Positions 1 through 12,100 of a stretch of DNA of 64,000 bases are shown piece after piece (the stretch's first letter is position 1; every line of letters begins with the position of its first letter). The position numbers were made by a program, and so were the translations under genes. The notes below the pieces were generated by a model. It was not told where the DNA came from. It saw only the letters and a program-made list of their open reading frames with translations, and ran no database searches. Origin of the DNA: Salvator merianae. Lineage: Eukaryota > Chordata > Lepidosauria > Squamata > Teiidae. The stretch is taken from assembly GCA_003586115.2 (NCBI GenBank), contig QVOM02000112.1, positions 46,368,743 through 46,432,742 on the forward strand, written 5' to 3'.

Positions 1-143
1 ATGTGAAGGCTTACATGATTGGGCAGGGCTCCACTGAAAAGCCTATCTAATGGAGGCCTTTGGAAAGTGATTTAAAGTTATGAATTGTTTCCCTGCTTCT
101 TGAAATAGCTGAAGCAACATACTTTTGTGTTTCCTCTTTCTTC

Positions 144-2470
144 ATAAGAACACAACCCATCTAGTCCAGCATCCTGCCTCACAAAGTGGCCCACCAATTG
201 CTTCTGGCCATCCTTAAGCAGAAGACAAAGGCAAAAGCTTCACCTGCTCTTGATTCCCTGTGCAAATGGCCTTTAAAGGCTTCCTGCCTGACTCTCTAAC
301 CTGGAGGCAGTATCTAGGTATCAGTTCTAAGTAGCCATTGATGCACCTGTCTTCCATGAATTTGTCTAATCCTTTCTTAAAACTATCCAAGCTGGTTGCT
401 ATCACCACCATTTCAGGTAGTAAATTCCACAGATCAATGACCCTCTTTGTGAACAAATATTTTCCCTTGTTGGTCCTAACTCTCCTGCACATCAGGTTCA
501 CAGAGTGCCTCCTAGTTCTAGTATTGTGCGATAGAGAAAATATTTTTTCTCTGCCCACTTTTTCCACACCATGCATGATTTTCTATACTTCAATCAGATT
601 ATCTCTTAAGTGCTGTCTTTCAAGGCTGAAGAGGCCTAAACATTGCAGCCTGGTTTTGTAAGGCGGGTGTTCCAGTCTCCTGATCATTCTGGTTGCCCTT
701 TTCTGCACTTTTTCCAGTTCCACAACATCCTTTCTGAGGTGACCAGAATTGTACATAATATTCCAACTGTGGTCTCACCATAGATTTATAAAGAGGCACA
801 ATGACACTTGCGGACTTGTTTTCTATTCCCTTCCCAATTACCCCTAGCACTGAATTTGCCTTTTTCACTGCTGCTGTACACTGGGTCGACATCTTCATTA
901 AGCTGTCCACCGGAACCCCAAGGTTTTTTTCTTCATCTGTTACACAAAACTCAGCCCCCACCAGTTTATAGGTGTAATTGGGGTTCTTTGTCCCAGTGTG
1001 CCTTACTTTGCACTTGCTAAGATTGAAGTGATTTTGCCAGTTGGTTGCCCACTTTCCCAATATCAAGGGATCCCTCTGGAGTTCTTCACAATCTCTTTCA
1101 GTTGTTATTGCACTGAATAATTTAGTGTCATCAGCTAGTGTTGCTATTGCACTACTTGCCCCTACTTCTAGATCAGATCCTAATACTGAACCTTGGGTGA
1201 CCCCACTTCTCACCCCTCTCTGCTCTGAGAACTGTTTATTTACTACCACTCTCAGTTTTCTGTCCTTTAGCCAATTACCAATCCAGGATAGGACCTATCC
1301 TCTTAGTCCATCACTCATGAGTATATTCAAGTGTAGTTGGTGAGGGACTTTGTCAAAAGTCTTCTGAAAGTGCAGATTGACAATGTCAATTGAATTTCTG
1401 CATGTTTATTAACTCCCTCCAAGAAGTCTAAGAAGTTAATAACTCATGATTTACCTTTGTAGAGGCCATGCTGATTTTCTTTCAGTAATGTTTACTCTTT
1501 TATATGCATATTAATTTTACCCTTAATTATGGTTTGCATTACTTTACCGGGAACTGCTGTTAAGCTGACTGGTCTCTAATTTCCTGGATCACCCCTGGAT
1601 TCTTTTTTGAAGATTGGTGTTACATTTGTTACCCTCCAGTTTTCAGGCACAGGGCCTGATCATAGGGAAAGATGATATATTTTGGCTAGAAGTTCAGCAA
1701 TTTCATATTTGAGTTCTTTAAGATCTCTCAGATGAATGGCACCTGGTCCCAGTGATTTGTTAGCATTTAGTTCATTAAGACGTGTGAGGACTTCCTCCCT
1801 CGTTATCTCTATCTTTTAATTCTTCTGACTCCCTCCCTGAAAATGTGGCTCAGCAGCAGGGATATTATTTCTGTCTTCCTCAGTGAAAAAAGAGGAAAAA
1901 AAATCATTTAGCCTCTCTGCAATCTTCATGTCCTCTTTAATTATTCCTTTCTGTCCATTGTCACCTAATGGTTCAACTGCTTTCTTGGTTGGATTCCTAC
2001 TTCTGATTTACTTAAAGAAATTCTTATTATTTGATGTTTTTAGCAGTGTACTTCTCATAATATTTCTTAGCATTCCTGATTGCCATCTTGCGTTTGTTCT
2101 GCCAAAATGTACATTCCTTCCTGTTCTCCTCATTAGGCCAAGCCTTCCATTTTCTAAATGAGCTTTTCTTGCTTTTAGTGACTTCCTGTGCTGCACTTGT
2201 AAGCCACTCTGGTGTCCTTTTGGTTTGCAGTTCCCTTTCTTCTTTTAGGTATGAATTATAACTGAACCTCCATTTTTGTATTGGTAAATAGTTTCCATGC
2301 ATTTTGGAGTGACTGCAGCTTTCTAACTTTCCCTTTCTATTCCCTTTTTACTAGTTTCCTCATTGTGGAGTAGTTTCCTTTATGAAAATTTTAAATGTGT
2401 TAGGTTTTAACGACAACTTGCTGTCTATATTTAAGTTGAAGCTTATTACATTATCCTTCTTGCTTGAGCA
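144..2470 (-). mobile_element. CR1/L3-type LINE, 5'-truncated and decayed
   Basis: A long non-LTR retrotransposon lies on the minus strand. Its 3' end is near 144 and it reaches back through the reverse transcriptase (RT) into the linker upstream of the RT, to about 2470. Reading the minus strand in broken frames gives, in order: a linker rich in Lys/Arg (about 2300-2030), RT fingers and palm (about 1900-1100), the thumb and connection region (about 1100-620), and the usual C-terminal tail (about 576-330). The 3' segment (144-300) is the same sequence type as at 61124-61320, and the RT matches the fragments at 23.3 kb and 63.7 kb. The endonuclease domain is not seen, so the copy is 5'-truncated. 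Frameshifts and stops break the ORF. The family name is by recognition of RT features; the subfamily is uncertain. Confidence 0.88.
318..2310 (-). pseudogene. Broken CR1 ORF2 (reverse transcriptase)
   Basis: This is the coding part of the CR1 above, spread over at least three frames. The open piece at 1249-620 holds the RT motif SGVTQGSVLG and the catalytic-type motif LADD at about 1138-1127; the usual form is FADD, so the aspartates are kept but the first residue has changed. Just after SVLG about ten codons are missing compared with the copy at 23.4 kb. The piece at 576-214 carries the C-terminal tail, including LDKFMEDRCINGY, where related copies normally stop. The piece at 2302-2027 is the basic linker before the RT. 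With frameshifts, the internal deletion and no endonuclease it cannot make an active enzyme. Confidence 0.8.
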
Positions 2471-4534
2471 CTCAATCTTGGAAGCCATTATGTCTGCTTT
2501 CACACCACATGTCTTGACAAAACCAGAGGACTATCCTGTCCGAACTTTGCTCTGTCGTGGCCCATCCTGTCCCAACTTTGGAGGCTGCAAACAAAAGTTT
2601 CATCAGGCATGCAGAAACCATCCATTTCTGGGACCATTTCCAGAAGCCTGCTAAAATGGCGCTGGGCTTGGTGTGTCTCTTAGGTTGGTCTTGCTGTCTG
2701 CATAGTGGATGGCTGGACCTATGTACTGAGTGGAATACTTGGGAGACTGCTTTAAAGTAGTCTCCCATTGGTGTGCTTCCTGGACATGGTGTTCCCCATA
2801 GGCAGCTGGCATGGTTCTAAAGGACCTATTTTTGTAAATGAGCTGAGATCCTGTGAGAAAGAGTAAGGCTGACAGAGGCAGAGGCTGTATCTTCCTGGGG
2901 CACCTCCTGCTGCCCTATCTCCAGTTTTGGCAGTGGCAGGCACCTTGCATCTAAAGTGCTGGGCCCTTTTCTGATGCAATTGCTAATGGAGGTGCCTCCT
3001 TTGCAGAGCAGTTTCTCCTGGTCTACACGGAGGAGGTGCACTTCTGTGGTGCCTCCTCATTCCGAAATGGAAATGAGGTGGGTGCCTTCTTTCCATGGTG
3101 CCTTCCCCATCTGCAGAGCTCTACCCAGAAGTGGAGACGTGGCCAGAAATAAAATTTGGGCGTTTGCTTAATTTTCCAATGTTATTCATGCCACTGCAAA
3201 TGCTAACATGATTTTTCACTTTTACCATTTTGCATTGTTTACCTGCTAAAGAAACAAAGATTTAACGTTGATTACTTTATTAAATTTATTCCCAATGAAC
3301 TAGCAGAGTAACTGTTCAACTTCATTAACCATGTAAACTAAATAAATTGCACATAAGATAGTTTGGTTGTTCCCCTGTTGTATCTCTTATAATAAGAAAA
3401 CAGTAATTTAATTGTTTTACATACTTGATCTCTTCCAGCCTTGTGATTGTAGGGGTATCTGCCTGGACAGATTATCAAATCAGTCCCTGTACTGTAGTTG
3501 TTAGTTGTATTCATTCTTACAAAATCCATATTGGGAAAATACCTTTGTTAGGTTAGGCGGAATGTTAAAAAACAAATAGTATGCACATCTGCAAAATTCT
3601 GTAACTCTTTACTAGTCTAATGTCTAGGAAGGGAGTGAGGGAAGATAAATAAAACTTCTAGGTCATCCTTTGCTGCTGGCAGGTGTGTTAAAATTCTACA
3701 GGAGGGAGCACTAGGATGTTTGAAGTACTTTGCCACTTTTCAGATTGCGCTGGGGATGTGTAAAAAAGCTTGAAATGGTGTTATGAAGCCACCCCTCAGC
3801 ATTGCTGGAGAGGCTGCATTTACTGTAAGAAACCCACATATATCGGGGATGAGGGGTTGGGTTGGGTTTGTGTGTGCATACCTGCTGCCCATCTGAATTT
3901 TCAGAGTATTGGAGGGGGGATTGGCACAAGGCAGTTTGCAGTTGCTATGCACACCCCTAAATTGCTGCCTGGTCTTTTGAAAAGGAGAGGACAACCTGTT
4001 GTCTTGTTTCCATTCCTAGGAAAAAACAGACAAGGTTCTTTAGGACAGGTGTAAAGGGAAGCATGATAGAAAATAATCTTATCAGTGATGTGTGCAGGGG
4101 TGTGGGCACCAGGCAGCCCCTCCCAGTTCAGCAGGGTTTGGCCCCAAGCTGAGACTAGCAGAATGGAACAGACATTGCACTGCTTCAGAATACATGTTGG
4201 CAAGCAATTCTTGCCAGCATTAGCCAGCACTGTTTCTGGGTGGTATGCCTGGCTTCTTATTAGGTTGGCTTAGCTACTGTACTGGCAACCATCACACAGC
4301 TAAAAACAGGTGTTTTCCTAAGTTAAAAACTATGGCTTGAACCAGTGAGGTTCATCTGTGGCCATCCAAATGTTGCTATATTGTTCTCATTATTGCTGTG
4401 CTGTTGGCTGTGTTGACTGGGGCTCATAGTAGTCCAAGTATCTAAAGAAGTGCATTCTCCTATAGATACCCACCCATCAGTTAAGATCTCCAGGAGAAAC
4501 CCATTAAGTGCCACTGCCACTGTCAGCAGTCAAA
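2471..4534. other. Unassigned sequence
   Basis: About 2 kb without a feature I can name. Reading frames are short (the longest is near 100 codons) and none resembles a known protein. The part from 2500 to 3170 is more GC-rich than the rest and could be an old DNA transposon fragment, but I found no terminal repeats. The part from 3175 to 3700 is AT-rich unique-looking sequence. Confidence 0.5.
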
Positions 4535-4798
4535 GGTGCAGGGACACGTGAGAGGCCTTCTCCGCGGCAGCCCCCAGATTGTGAAATGACCTCGACTTGG
4601 AGGTGCCTCTAACTACTCTGTACGCTTTTAGACGTATGGTAAAGATGCAGTTCTTTACCCTAGCCTTCAGCTGAAGAGGTAACTCCCCTTCCAGGCACAG
4701 TTGTTTTAATGAATCAAATTTTAATTGCATATTTTTGTTATACTAGTTTTATTGTAGCCCACTTTGAAACCTGGATGCAAATAAATAAATAGTTCAAC
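4535..4798 (+). mobile_element. L2-type LINE, 3' end
   Basis: The segment starts with the end of an L2 ORF2: a degraded form of the REAFSAAAPRLWN-type motif is visible around 4550-4590, interrupted by a stop. The 3' UTR follows and closes with AAATAAATAAATAG near 4790. The phrase GTAGCCCACTTTGAAACCTGG just upstream of the tail is the L2-like terminal hairpin region. Only the last 260 bases of the element remain. The same ORF end is seen at 38.0-38.3 kb and 17.3-17.6 kb. Confidence 0.72.
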
Positions 4799-4902
4799 AG
4801 TATTTGAAAAAACTACAGTTGGTTTAGATGATTTAGATGATAATTCAGCGTTAAATGAATGAGCCTTGGGCTTGTGTATTCTTGTTTCACTTTCTGTTGC
4901 GG

Positions 4903-5196
4903 AGGCATGGTGGCGCAGAAGGCTAAGGCACTGATCTTTCAATAGGAAGATCGGAGTTCGAGGCCTGTGTCTGCCGTGTAGAGGGGATGAGCGCCCTCTA
5001 CTGGGCTCTAGCTCCAGTCAACCTAGCTGTTCGAAAGCAAGTAATTGCAAGTAGATAAATAGGGAGCATCACATTGTGTGATGCGGAAGATAGATAGATG
5101 TAAGCTTTCGGGCAAAAAATAACCTTGTAAGCCGCTTTGAGTCAGCTTCGACCGAGAAAAGCGGGGTATAAAAACCAAGTTCTGCTTCTTCTTCTA
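4903..5196 (+). mobile_element. tRNA-derived SINE with L2-like 3' tail
   Basis: A nearly complete short retroposon. The tRNA-derived head has an A box at 4911-4922 (TGGCGCAGAAGG) and a B box at 4954-4964 (GAGTTCGAGGC), the internal RNA polymerase III promoter. A unique body follows (about 4980-5120). The tail reads CTTGTAAGCCGCTTTGAGTC and then AAAGCGGGGTATAAA, which is the L2-type 3' end, closing in a short TTC microsatellite. SINEs of this build are thought to borrow the L2 machinery by sharing its 3' end. No clear target-site duplication was found. The well-kept boxes suggest a relatively young insertion. Confidence 0.85.
4911..4964 (+). promoter_or_regulatory. Pol III A and B boxes of the SINE
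   Basis: TGGCGCAGAAGG fits the A-box consensus TRGCNNAGNNGG exactly. GAGTTCGAGGC fits the core GTTCGANNC of the B box. The boxes are about 31 bases apart, the usual spacing for tRNA-type promoters. Activity is inferred, not shown. Confidence 0.75.
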
Positions 5197-6885
5197 CCTG
5201 ATGTGGCCATGGCAAGAAGAGTGAAACTATCAGCACCTGCTTTTAAACTAAAGACACTTGAAACGTTGGAAGCCTTAGCTGGCTTAAACTATATGGAGGG
5301 AATAAACTAGGATGATAAAACATGATTTTAAGATACTTATTTGAATTGCTCTTAGGTACGGTTCGCATGGGATCTTCATGTTGCCATGGGACCACACCAG
5401 AAACATGCTGGCTGCACATGGACTGTACATGGCCTGAAGTGTTCTCCAAGGGCACAGAATCAAGACATTCTGCACCCTGGGAGCACTTGCTGTGCTCTTA
5501 GTGCTCTGCAGAGCACTCTTGCAGTGGTACAGCCGACCACACGGTCTGGACCTACCTGGCCCACTGCACTCTTCATTGTTGAGTATAGGAAAATAACCGA
5601 CTTCTGTATTCACTTCCTGTGCTCGCTGAAATGACCTCAGGCAGGAACACTGAACTGGGGATCAAAGGTTCCCAGGTTCAGTGTTCCCCTCTCCCATAGC
5701 AGTGTCAGGCATGTGAACATCATGCTGCTCCCACTGCAGACACTCTGCTGCCTAACAAAGATTGGTCACAGTGTGATCTTCATTTACAGTGCAGTTTCCA
5801 CATTTGTGTGGAACTCGCATTAGAACTCACTTTAGTTTAAACTAAGTGAAAGATTACACAGTTTGTGAATGGGCAAGTTGTTTTGCATCCCAATTGTATT
5901 TAATTCCTGCAGTCAAACCATATATAGTATTGATCTGATTTATCTAGGTTTTTTTCCCCCGTTGGGGCACATCTTAAGACTGTAAAATTGTACTATATAA
6001 TCATATTTTAAAATAATAAATACATCTACACTTTACCTAGGGTACAAAGTTACTCCGCCTGTACTGAAGAGGATTAAAGAGACCACATTTTCCCAGGTTT
6101 AGGAAGTTGTATAGAAAGTTTGACATCTGACTTCTGTGCCTGCAAACCTCATTAATGGAGTGTAGGGACTGACTATTTTTTTCAGCCTATGGATGCATAA
6201 TAATAAGGGAGTCACACATACTTAAAGCCAACAAAATATTACCAGGAAAGTTTAATATTCCTTGTTGTGGCTGGTAAATTATTACTTCTATTTTGTCCTC
6301 AAGTATTATTATCTAGGGATAATAATTGTTTTAAAAAAACTGAAGGTAAAATATATATTCCATCTTGGCAGCATTTTAATGATATTAAGAGCAGTATGAA
6401 TGCTTTTTTAACAGTAAAATATGGTTAGCGTTAGAATGCTCAGTTATTATTAGGATGTGCTTAGATATATTCTTAACATTCTGGTTCTCAGCATAATGTG
6501 ATACTAAACAGTAAAATGATAGTGTTTGTGTATGTGGTTTATTTTGAGCTCAATAATGTTAAAATTGCAGCCCTTTTGGCTAAAATTGCTGAATCTGCTT
6601 CTTTGCATCCTGCTTGCTTTATCCTCATAATCATAATAATGTTTGCGATGCTGATTGCATGGAGCAAATCAGCCAATTCCTTCTTCTAATACCACAAAAT
6701 GTCCTTACAAAGGTACAAGAAATGGAAAGACTGAAAAGGGAAATGTGAATCTGGCATAAGAGAACGTATCGTATACTTTTTCGGTGTAGCTTAAAGTAAT
6801 ACTTGGAAACTTGGGTTCCAATTATATTTTAAAATGTATCTTTGCCTTTAATTTGCACGTTTTTTGAAAAAAAAAACTTATAAGC
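5197..6885. other. Mostly unassigned; contains a hairpin repeat
   Basis: No gene recognised. The segment 5480-5760 is related to 17305-17740 (see the hairpin entries). The part from 5790 to 6880 is AT-rich with no repeat that I can name. Confidence 0.45.
5642..5690. repeat. Hairpin in an unnamed repeat, copy 1
   Basis: GGAACACTGAACTGGG is followed after a short loop by CCCAGGTTCAGTGTTCC, an inverted repeat with one or two mismatches. The surrounding sequence from about 5630 to 5740 aligns with 17630-17730, which holds an equivalent hairpin with different bases in the stem. It is probably part of an old DNA transposon. Confidence 0.6.
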
Positions 6886-7560
6886 AGGGATGTGCATGAA
6901 TGTAAATTTGTCATTTGGGTTCGTAACAAGCCCAAACCACAAGCCAAGCGAACAGTTGAATCTAGAACCAATTGGCTTCCTTTGCTGCACAGCTTGTAAC
7001 CTCCCCCACATCGCAGCCTGGCGTCTTCCTTCCATTCCTTCCATTGCACCTACCCCCTCCCTAGATGGCATGCTGTCATCAATTCTTCTCCTGCTGTGTT
7101 CTCCACCATCCTCTGGATCACACTCCACCATCTTCCCTTCTCCTGTTGCATGCTCTGCTGGACTGTCCCCTGGCCTCTTCCTTCATTCCCCATCACACCC
7201 TGCCACCTCTAGATCACACCCTGCCATCCGCCACCCACCCCTTGTGTCCTACCATCCCCCCATTATGTCCACAGGTTTCTACCTGCTCTCCTGAAACCTG
7301 TGTTCCAGCTGTGTTTGAGGCCAAGCAGGAAGTGGGTGCATGCAAATCCACGTACTAGGTCTTTGGGGAGGAACACAATTGAGGTGATGGGAGGACACTG
7401 TTGAGAAGAGTCCGAGGTAAAGTGTGGGGTAGAATTGAATTGACAAACTATTTTTCAGTTCTCTCCCCCAGTTTGGTTCATTTTCAGACTGAACCTAAAC
7501 TTTAAACTGGGTTTGATCTGATAGTGAACCCCACAAACTCTCCTGGTTCATCAAGAAGTG
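6886..7560 (+). mobile_element. Possible hAT-like MITE, 3' end lost
   Basis: The left end, GCAGGGATGTGCATGAA at 6886, looks like the terminal repeat of a vertebrate hAT-type MITE. The interior is rich in motifs such as TTGGGTTCGTAAC and GGTTCATTTTC, typical of such elements, and a C-rich stretch lies at 7020-7270. A matching right end with the inverse terminus is not found; the similarity fades near 7560. The assignment is tentative. Confidence 0.4.
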
Positions 7561-7639
7561 ACTCTACCAGAGCTGGTTCTTGCACGCCCTTAACTGCAAG
7601 ATCCATTTTGTCTTAACATTTCAGAGCAGTGAAATGAGC

Positions 7640-8398
7640 ACGCCCATTCTAGGGTGGAATAGACCCCATCATGCAGACACCGGCTGCACTATAGGGCCTA
7701 AAAACCTACCTTAGGCCAGCTACCGGCGTTTGCGAGTGTGAATGCTGGTAGCCATGCCTGATCCTCGCCATGACAGCAGCTGCCATGACGACTGGCAGCA
7801 GCTCCACGTGCATGTGTGCGCATGTGTGGTGGACAACTGAGGCCCCAGTCGGGCCCATGCCACTGCAGTCGGGCCTGGGACGCTGGATGGGCTGCACTGT
7901 GTCCCATCTGGCGTTTTGGTGCTCGATTGCGGGCGCAAAGGACGGTCACCATGGCAGCGACCTGCAAGCATCAGGGTGCTGCCATGGCGACTGGGAGGCC
8001 TGCGCAGTGCGCATGTGTGAAGACACGGCTCATGCATGCACACTAGGCCTCTCCTCCCTGTAGTGTGATTGGGCCTTCCCGATTGGGCCCGTGCGAAGGG
8101 GTATGCCCCAGTGTCCATCACGCATGCGTGATCGTGTGATCATGCATGCATGATGGGTGGACTGATTGCCCAGAAGATGGCTGCTGCCGCCATGGAGAAG
8201 GTAAATGTGAACGAATCCTCACCTGAAACTCACTTTGAGCTTCAGGTGAGGGTTTGGACACCTATTTCCTTCTCCAGCAGTAGTAGTGATCGGCAGCGGA
8301 TGAGGTCCGCTGCCGGTTGCTACGGCCGTCTTCTGGTGCAAATGCACTTGACTAGCAAGCATGCCTTATGCTTGCTACTGTCAAGTGCGAAAAGGCCC
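7640..8398 (-). mobile_element. Family A MITE (hAT-like), longest copy
   Basis: The right end, CAAGTGCGAAAAGGCCC at 8382-8398, is the shared terminal motif of the short DNA transposons in this window. The left part (ATTCTAGGGTGGAATAG, CTGGTAGCCATG, CCATGACAGCAGC) matches the Family A copies at 31.5, 45.0, 49.0 and 59.9 kb. The left terminus is eroded. This copy is about 300 bases longer than the others and contains two adjacent 16-bp palindromes at 8117-8154. It is non-autonomous: no transposase frame is present. Confidence 0.6.
8117..8154. repeat. Two adjacent perfect 16-bp palindromes
   Basis: ATCACGCATGCGTGAT at 8117-8132 and ATCATGCATGCATGAT at 8139-8154 are each perfectly self-complementary and are separated by six bases. 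They differ only at positions 5 and 12, by a symmetric C to T and G to A change. The whole lies in the Family A MITE. Confidence 0.85.
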
Positions 8399-8419
8399 TC
8401 TGTCTCACCATTTAGCACT

Positions 8420-9110
8420 TAGACAGCTTATTTATTCATTTGTCTATTTTAGTATTTATATCCAAAGGTCCCAGGGTGAGTCACAACAATAAAAAGATAC
8501 AAATTATAACAATTAAGCAAATTAAAAATGTTATAAAATACAGCCCTCCCTCACCCCTGGCAGGACTACAGGGAAGCTAACTGTTGAAAGCTTGGTTATC
8601 CAGGCACCAAAAACCATATAGTGTGAGCACCTGACAAACCTCAGTTGGGAGGCTGTCCCAAAGTCTGAGGGCCACCATAGAAAAAGTCTCCATGCCTACA
8701 GCTACTCTGAGGGTAGCAGAACTACCAGAAAGCCCTCACTTTGTGATCTTAAATTATGAGCAGGTCTGCGTAGAAGAAGACATTCCTTCAGCTATTCAGG
8801 GCCCAAGCTATTTAGGGGCTTATATTTCAATGTCAGCACCTTCAATTGGATTTGGCAGCAAACTGAGTGTGTAGGGTCTGTGGACCTTACACACTCATGG
8901 GGCATTCATGGTGTCCCAGCGGTTCCAGGCAAATATTGCCACTGTCAGGCCAGTTATATCCATATGGTTCCTTCTAGATGATGTTGCACAAAATGCCCAT
9001 TATTGGCTTTCCTGTTGGTCTTGCTGGCTGGGGCTAATGGGGCACGTAGCATGCGGAAGGAGGAGGCTTATCAAAAAAAGCTGGCTAAGCCGTTGAGGGT
9101 CTGATTGCGG
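8420..9110 (-). mobile_element. L2-type LINE, antisense, ORF end plus 3' UTR
   Basis: On the plus strand the segment begins with the reverse of an L2 3' UTR (TTATTTATTCATTTGTC near 8428). It then gives the reverse of the C-terminal ORF2: GGCCCAAGCTATTTAGGGGCTTATA at 8801-8825 is the complement of the block that encodes the YKALNGLGP-type motif. Stops and small indels break all frames. The same block is better kept at 23.7-24.0 kb and 38.0-38.3 kb. Confidence 0.68.
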
Positions 9111-12100
9111 CTGTCTTCATTTGCTAAGTTAAGCCGCAAGGAAAATATAAAACCATGAAATGATAACATTGCCTTTTAAAGATTTTTTTTTAAAAGTATT
9201 CAAGGCAAAAATAAGAATATCTAGAATAATAGTTGTGTTTAGATCTGTGTCTTCTCATAGATAATGTGACTAAATATGCCTTTGTCAGTTTGGGCATGTT
9301 CAGGAAAACAATGCCTTTGGCATGACAGAGCTTGGAACCTGCTTCACGGTATTTAAAATCTTGTTCTGGGGTTTTGGACTGGGCTGTATTCCAGATTTTG
9401 TCAATGATAGTGCAGTTAAATAGATACAGAGTATTTAATGTGGCGTTCTAAAGATGAGTTCATAATGGATTAATATAACTGCATGAAGAAGTTTTTGTTG
9501 TTGCTGCTGCTACATTCATTGTCTTCACATTTCTTAACAGTGCATTGTGTGAAATGTTAAGGAGGGTGATAGAGTTCAGCTGTTAAGAGCATAGTGTGGT
9601 CACAGCTCTGGCCATCCTTCAACCACATAATGAGTATTAGACTAGAGATCTAATGTTTGTAAGCAGCAAATGCAGACTGGGTAGGTTGCAGGACCTGACT
9701 CAGTACTGATCCAGATGTTGACATTCTAGAGGCAAAGTGTCAACAGCAGCATTTCAGGTAGTTTCACCCTTCTTTTTTGGACACTGCTACCTTTGGAGCT
9801 CTGTGAGGGAAGTATGGTGATCAGCTTTGTCCTTGTCTCTAAAACATGTGGGGATGGGTGGGTGAAGCAGACTTGTATTCTTTTAGAAACAAAGGCAGAG
9901 ACTCTTTACTACTGTGTGCGGTGCTTACCTGTAAAAATGGCCTTGAACCTGCCATCCCTTTTCCTTGTTTGCTGTTCATACTCTATCTTGTCCTCTTTGA
10001 TGAAACCAGTGTTGCCATGGAGGAAGGTTGCTCTGGAATGTGCATGACAGTTTTATGCTTTGAAGATAGTCCCAAGGACATTGAACTGGGGAGAATGATG
10101 GATAGTAAACAATTTTACAGGAGTATCAGATTTTGGGAACCAAGTCAGTTCCTGGTAGGAAGGGGCTATTTAGGGCTTAGCTAAACCTAAATTTTAACCC
10201 ACCTTCCATTCAATTTCTGAGTGGGGAACACATCAGCAAAGTGACTAGCAGCTTTCCTTCTGTATTATCTAACTCAGGAAATCCACCTTTGGATAATGCA
10301 GAAAGAAAATGGCTCATCACTTCAATGGTGTGTTCTTCTGAAGATGAACTGAAGGTGGACTGAAACTTAAATGTAGCTGGACCTTTTGAGAGTATAAAGC
10401 TTTGTAGCTTTCTTGTACAAGTGTGGTTTCCTATTAGCCATCTGATATGCCTGTTTCTTAATAAAACAGATCAAGCTTCATCGTGGTTCCATGTGAATTT
10501 GAGGGGTCTGGTTGGTGATTCTTACATCATTCACTTGACTTTCAGGCTTAACTTCAGGAAGTGGGGCAGTCTAATTTCCCAGAGCCCTTTTGGAGTGATA
10601 AGAGGGTGAGCATTATGTTCCATCTGTTAGGGCTCCAAAAGAAGATTGCTTTTTAAAAAAGAGGGTACAAGACTTCTTTAGCGACTCCTTGTAGGTGGTG
10701 GAGGTAGGTAGTGTTGTCATTAGGGAAAAGGGACTGCAGTCATTGTGTGGTGATCTCCAGTAAGTGTGTAAATATTGAAAACTTTGCACAGATACACCTT
10801 TTGTGCACTTCTTACATATAATCCATGTTTTTGGAAACATGTGCATTTCACAGTCTTCAGTGTAATTAACACTTTTTATTTGCGCTTTTTCCTGCACTGA
10901 AACAGCATTGTAAAATCTGGAGTTGCATTCCTGATCGCAATCAAGTCCAGGAATACTGAACAAGAGTGGTTTGCTGCAAAAAGCGAGTGAATTCCTTCTC
11001 CATCCCTACTTGATTAAATGAATTATTGAACTAGTGAGCAAAAGAGGCATATAATATGTCTGAGATAAATGTGCTAGGGAAAACATCTTAAATGCATTTG
11101 CAGCCAATCACTTGCTTCTTTCATTTCAGAATTTTCTTGTCGCTCCATGTTCCTGTGTTCTACTTAATGCAGATGAATCTATTGCACCCAGAATCTTTAA
11201 CAATGCACTGTTACATGTCTGTTTTACTTTTCTATCCTCTCTACACACCTTTTTTTCTTGGCCTTTTAATATGTAACAATTTATTGCTTTTGAAAATTAT
11301 TGTGTGTCAGGGAGACAAGCAAAAACAGCCTTTCTACAGAATACTTAGGCTGTCTTCTGGATGACTTGTTCCAAAACCAATTATAGCAACATCTTGCCTT
11401 GTCAATCATAGAGAAAGCAGGTCACACTGCTGTTTACATAAACATCTAAAGCACCACTCGTACCAGACTGTTTACTACTGTGTACTGAGGGCAGCTGCCT
11501 AATAATCTGTTTCTAGAGAAAGTGTTTAGCGGTTACAGAGGTGAAGACTTTTAAGTAAATCCCAAGATATGGGACTTTAGCCCTTCAAAGTACAGGCATT
11601 TAGGCTGCATAATTTGGGGCTTTAGTCCTGATTTTGTCTTGCTCCACATCTTTTCTAGCTTTTTTCTTTTTTATCTAAAAATCAAAAGAAGTTTTATTTT
11701 TGAGTTACATTTTTAAGAATATGATGAACTTTAAGTTTGTCATGTTTGAAGATGCAACTAATTTTAAAACTTCTTTTTGAAGGTTGGCTTGTTAGTGTTC
11801 AATCCTAAAGAGTTCAGCATTCAACTTATCCTCAACCTCCTCTGGCTGGAGATATTTCCGTCAGTTTAAATATGCTATACGTCTTCTCTTGGAAGTCTAG
11901 ACAGTGTTTTTAAAATGTGTGAACTGTATGTGGAAGGAGGAGAAATCAGCTGCTGAATGGCCACTGCTTTGCAATATATTATTGAATGTCCTTTCAGGAC
12001 TTTGGTGTATACAAGGGGTTCATTAATATTTCAATGAATGCTGTGATTCTCACTGAAATGAACTTCTTCATTTTCATCACTTGATACCCCTGCATTTCGG

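Noticed and set aside
4903..4975. Functional tRNA gene
   Set aside because: A and B boxes are present but no cloverleaf can be completed; the block continues into a SINE body and tail.
9846..10184. 112-codon frame considered as a host exon
   Set aside because: No recognised family, and a second overlapping frame is just as long.
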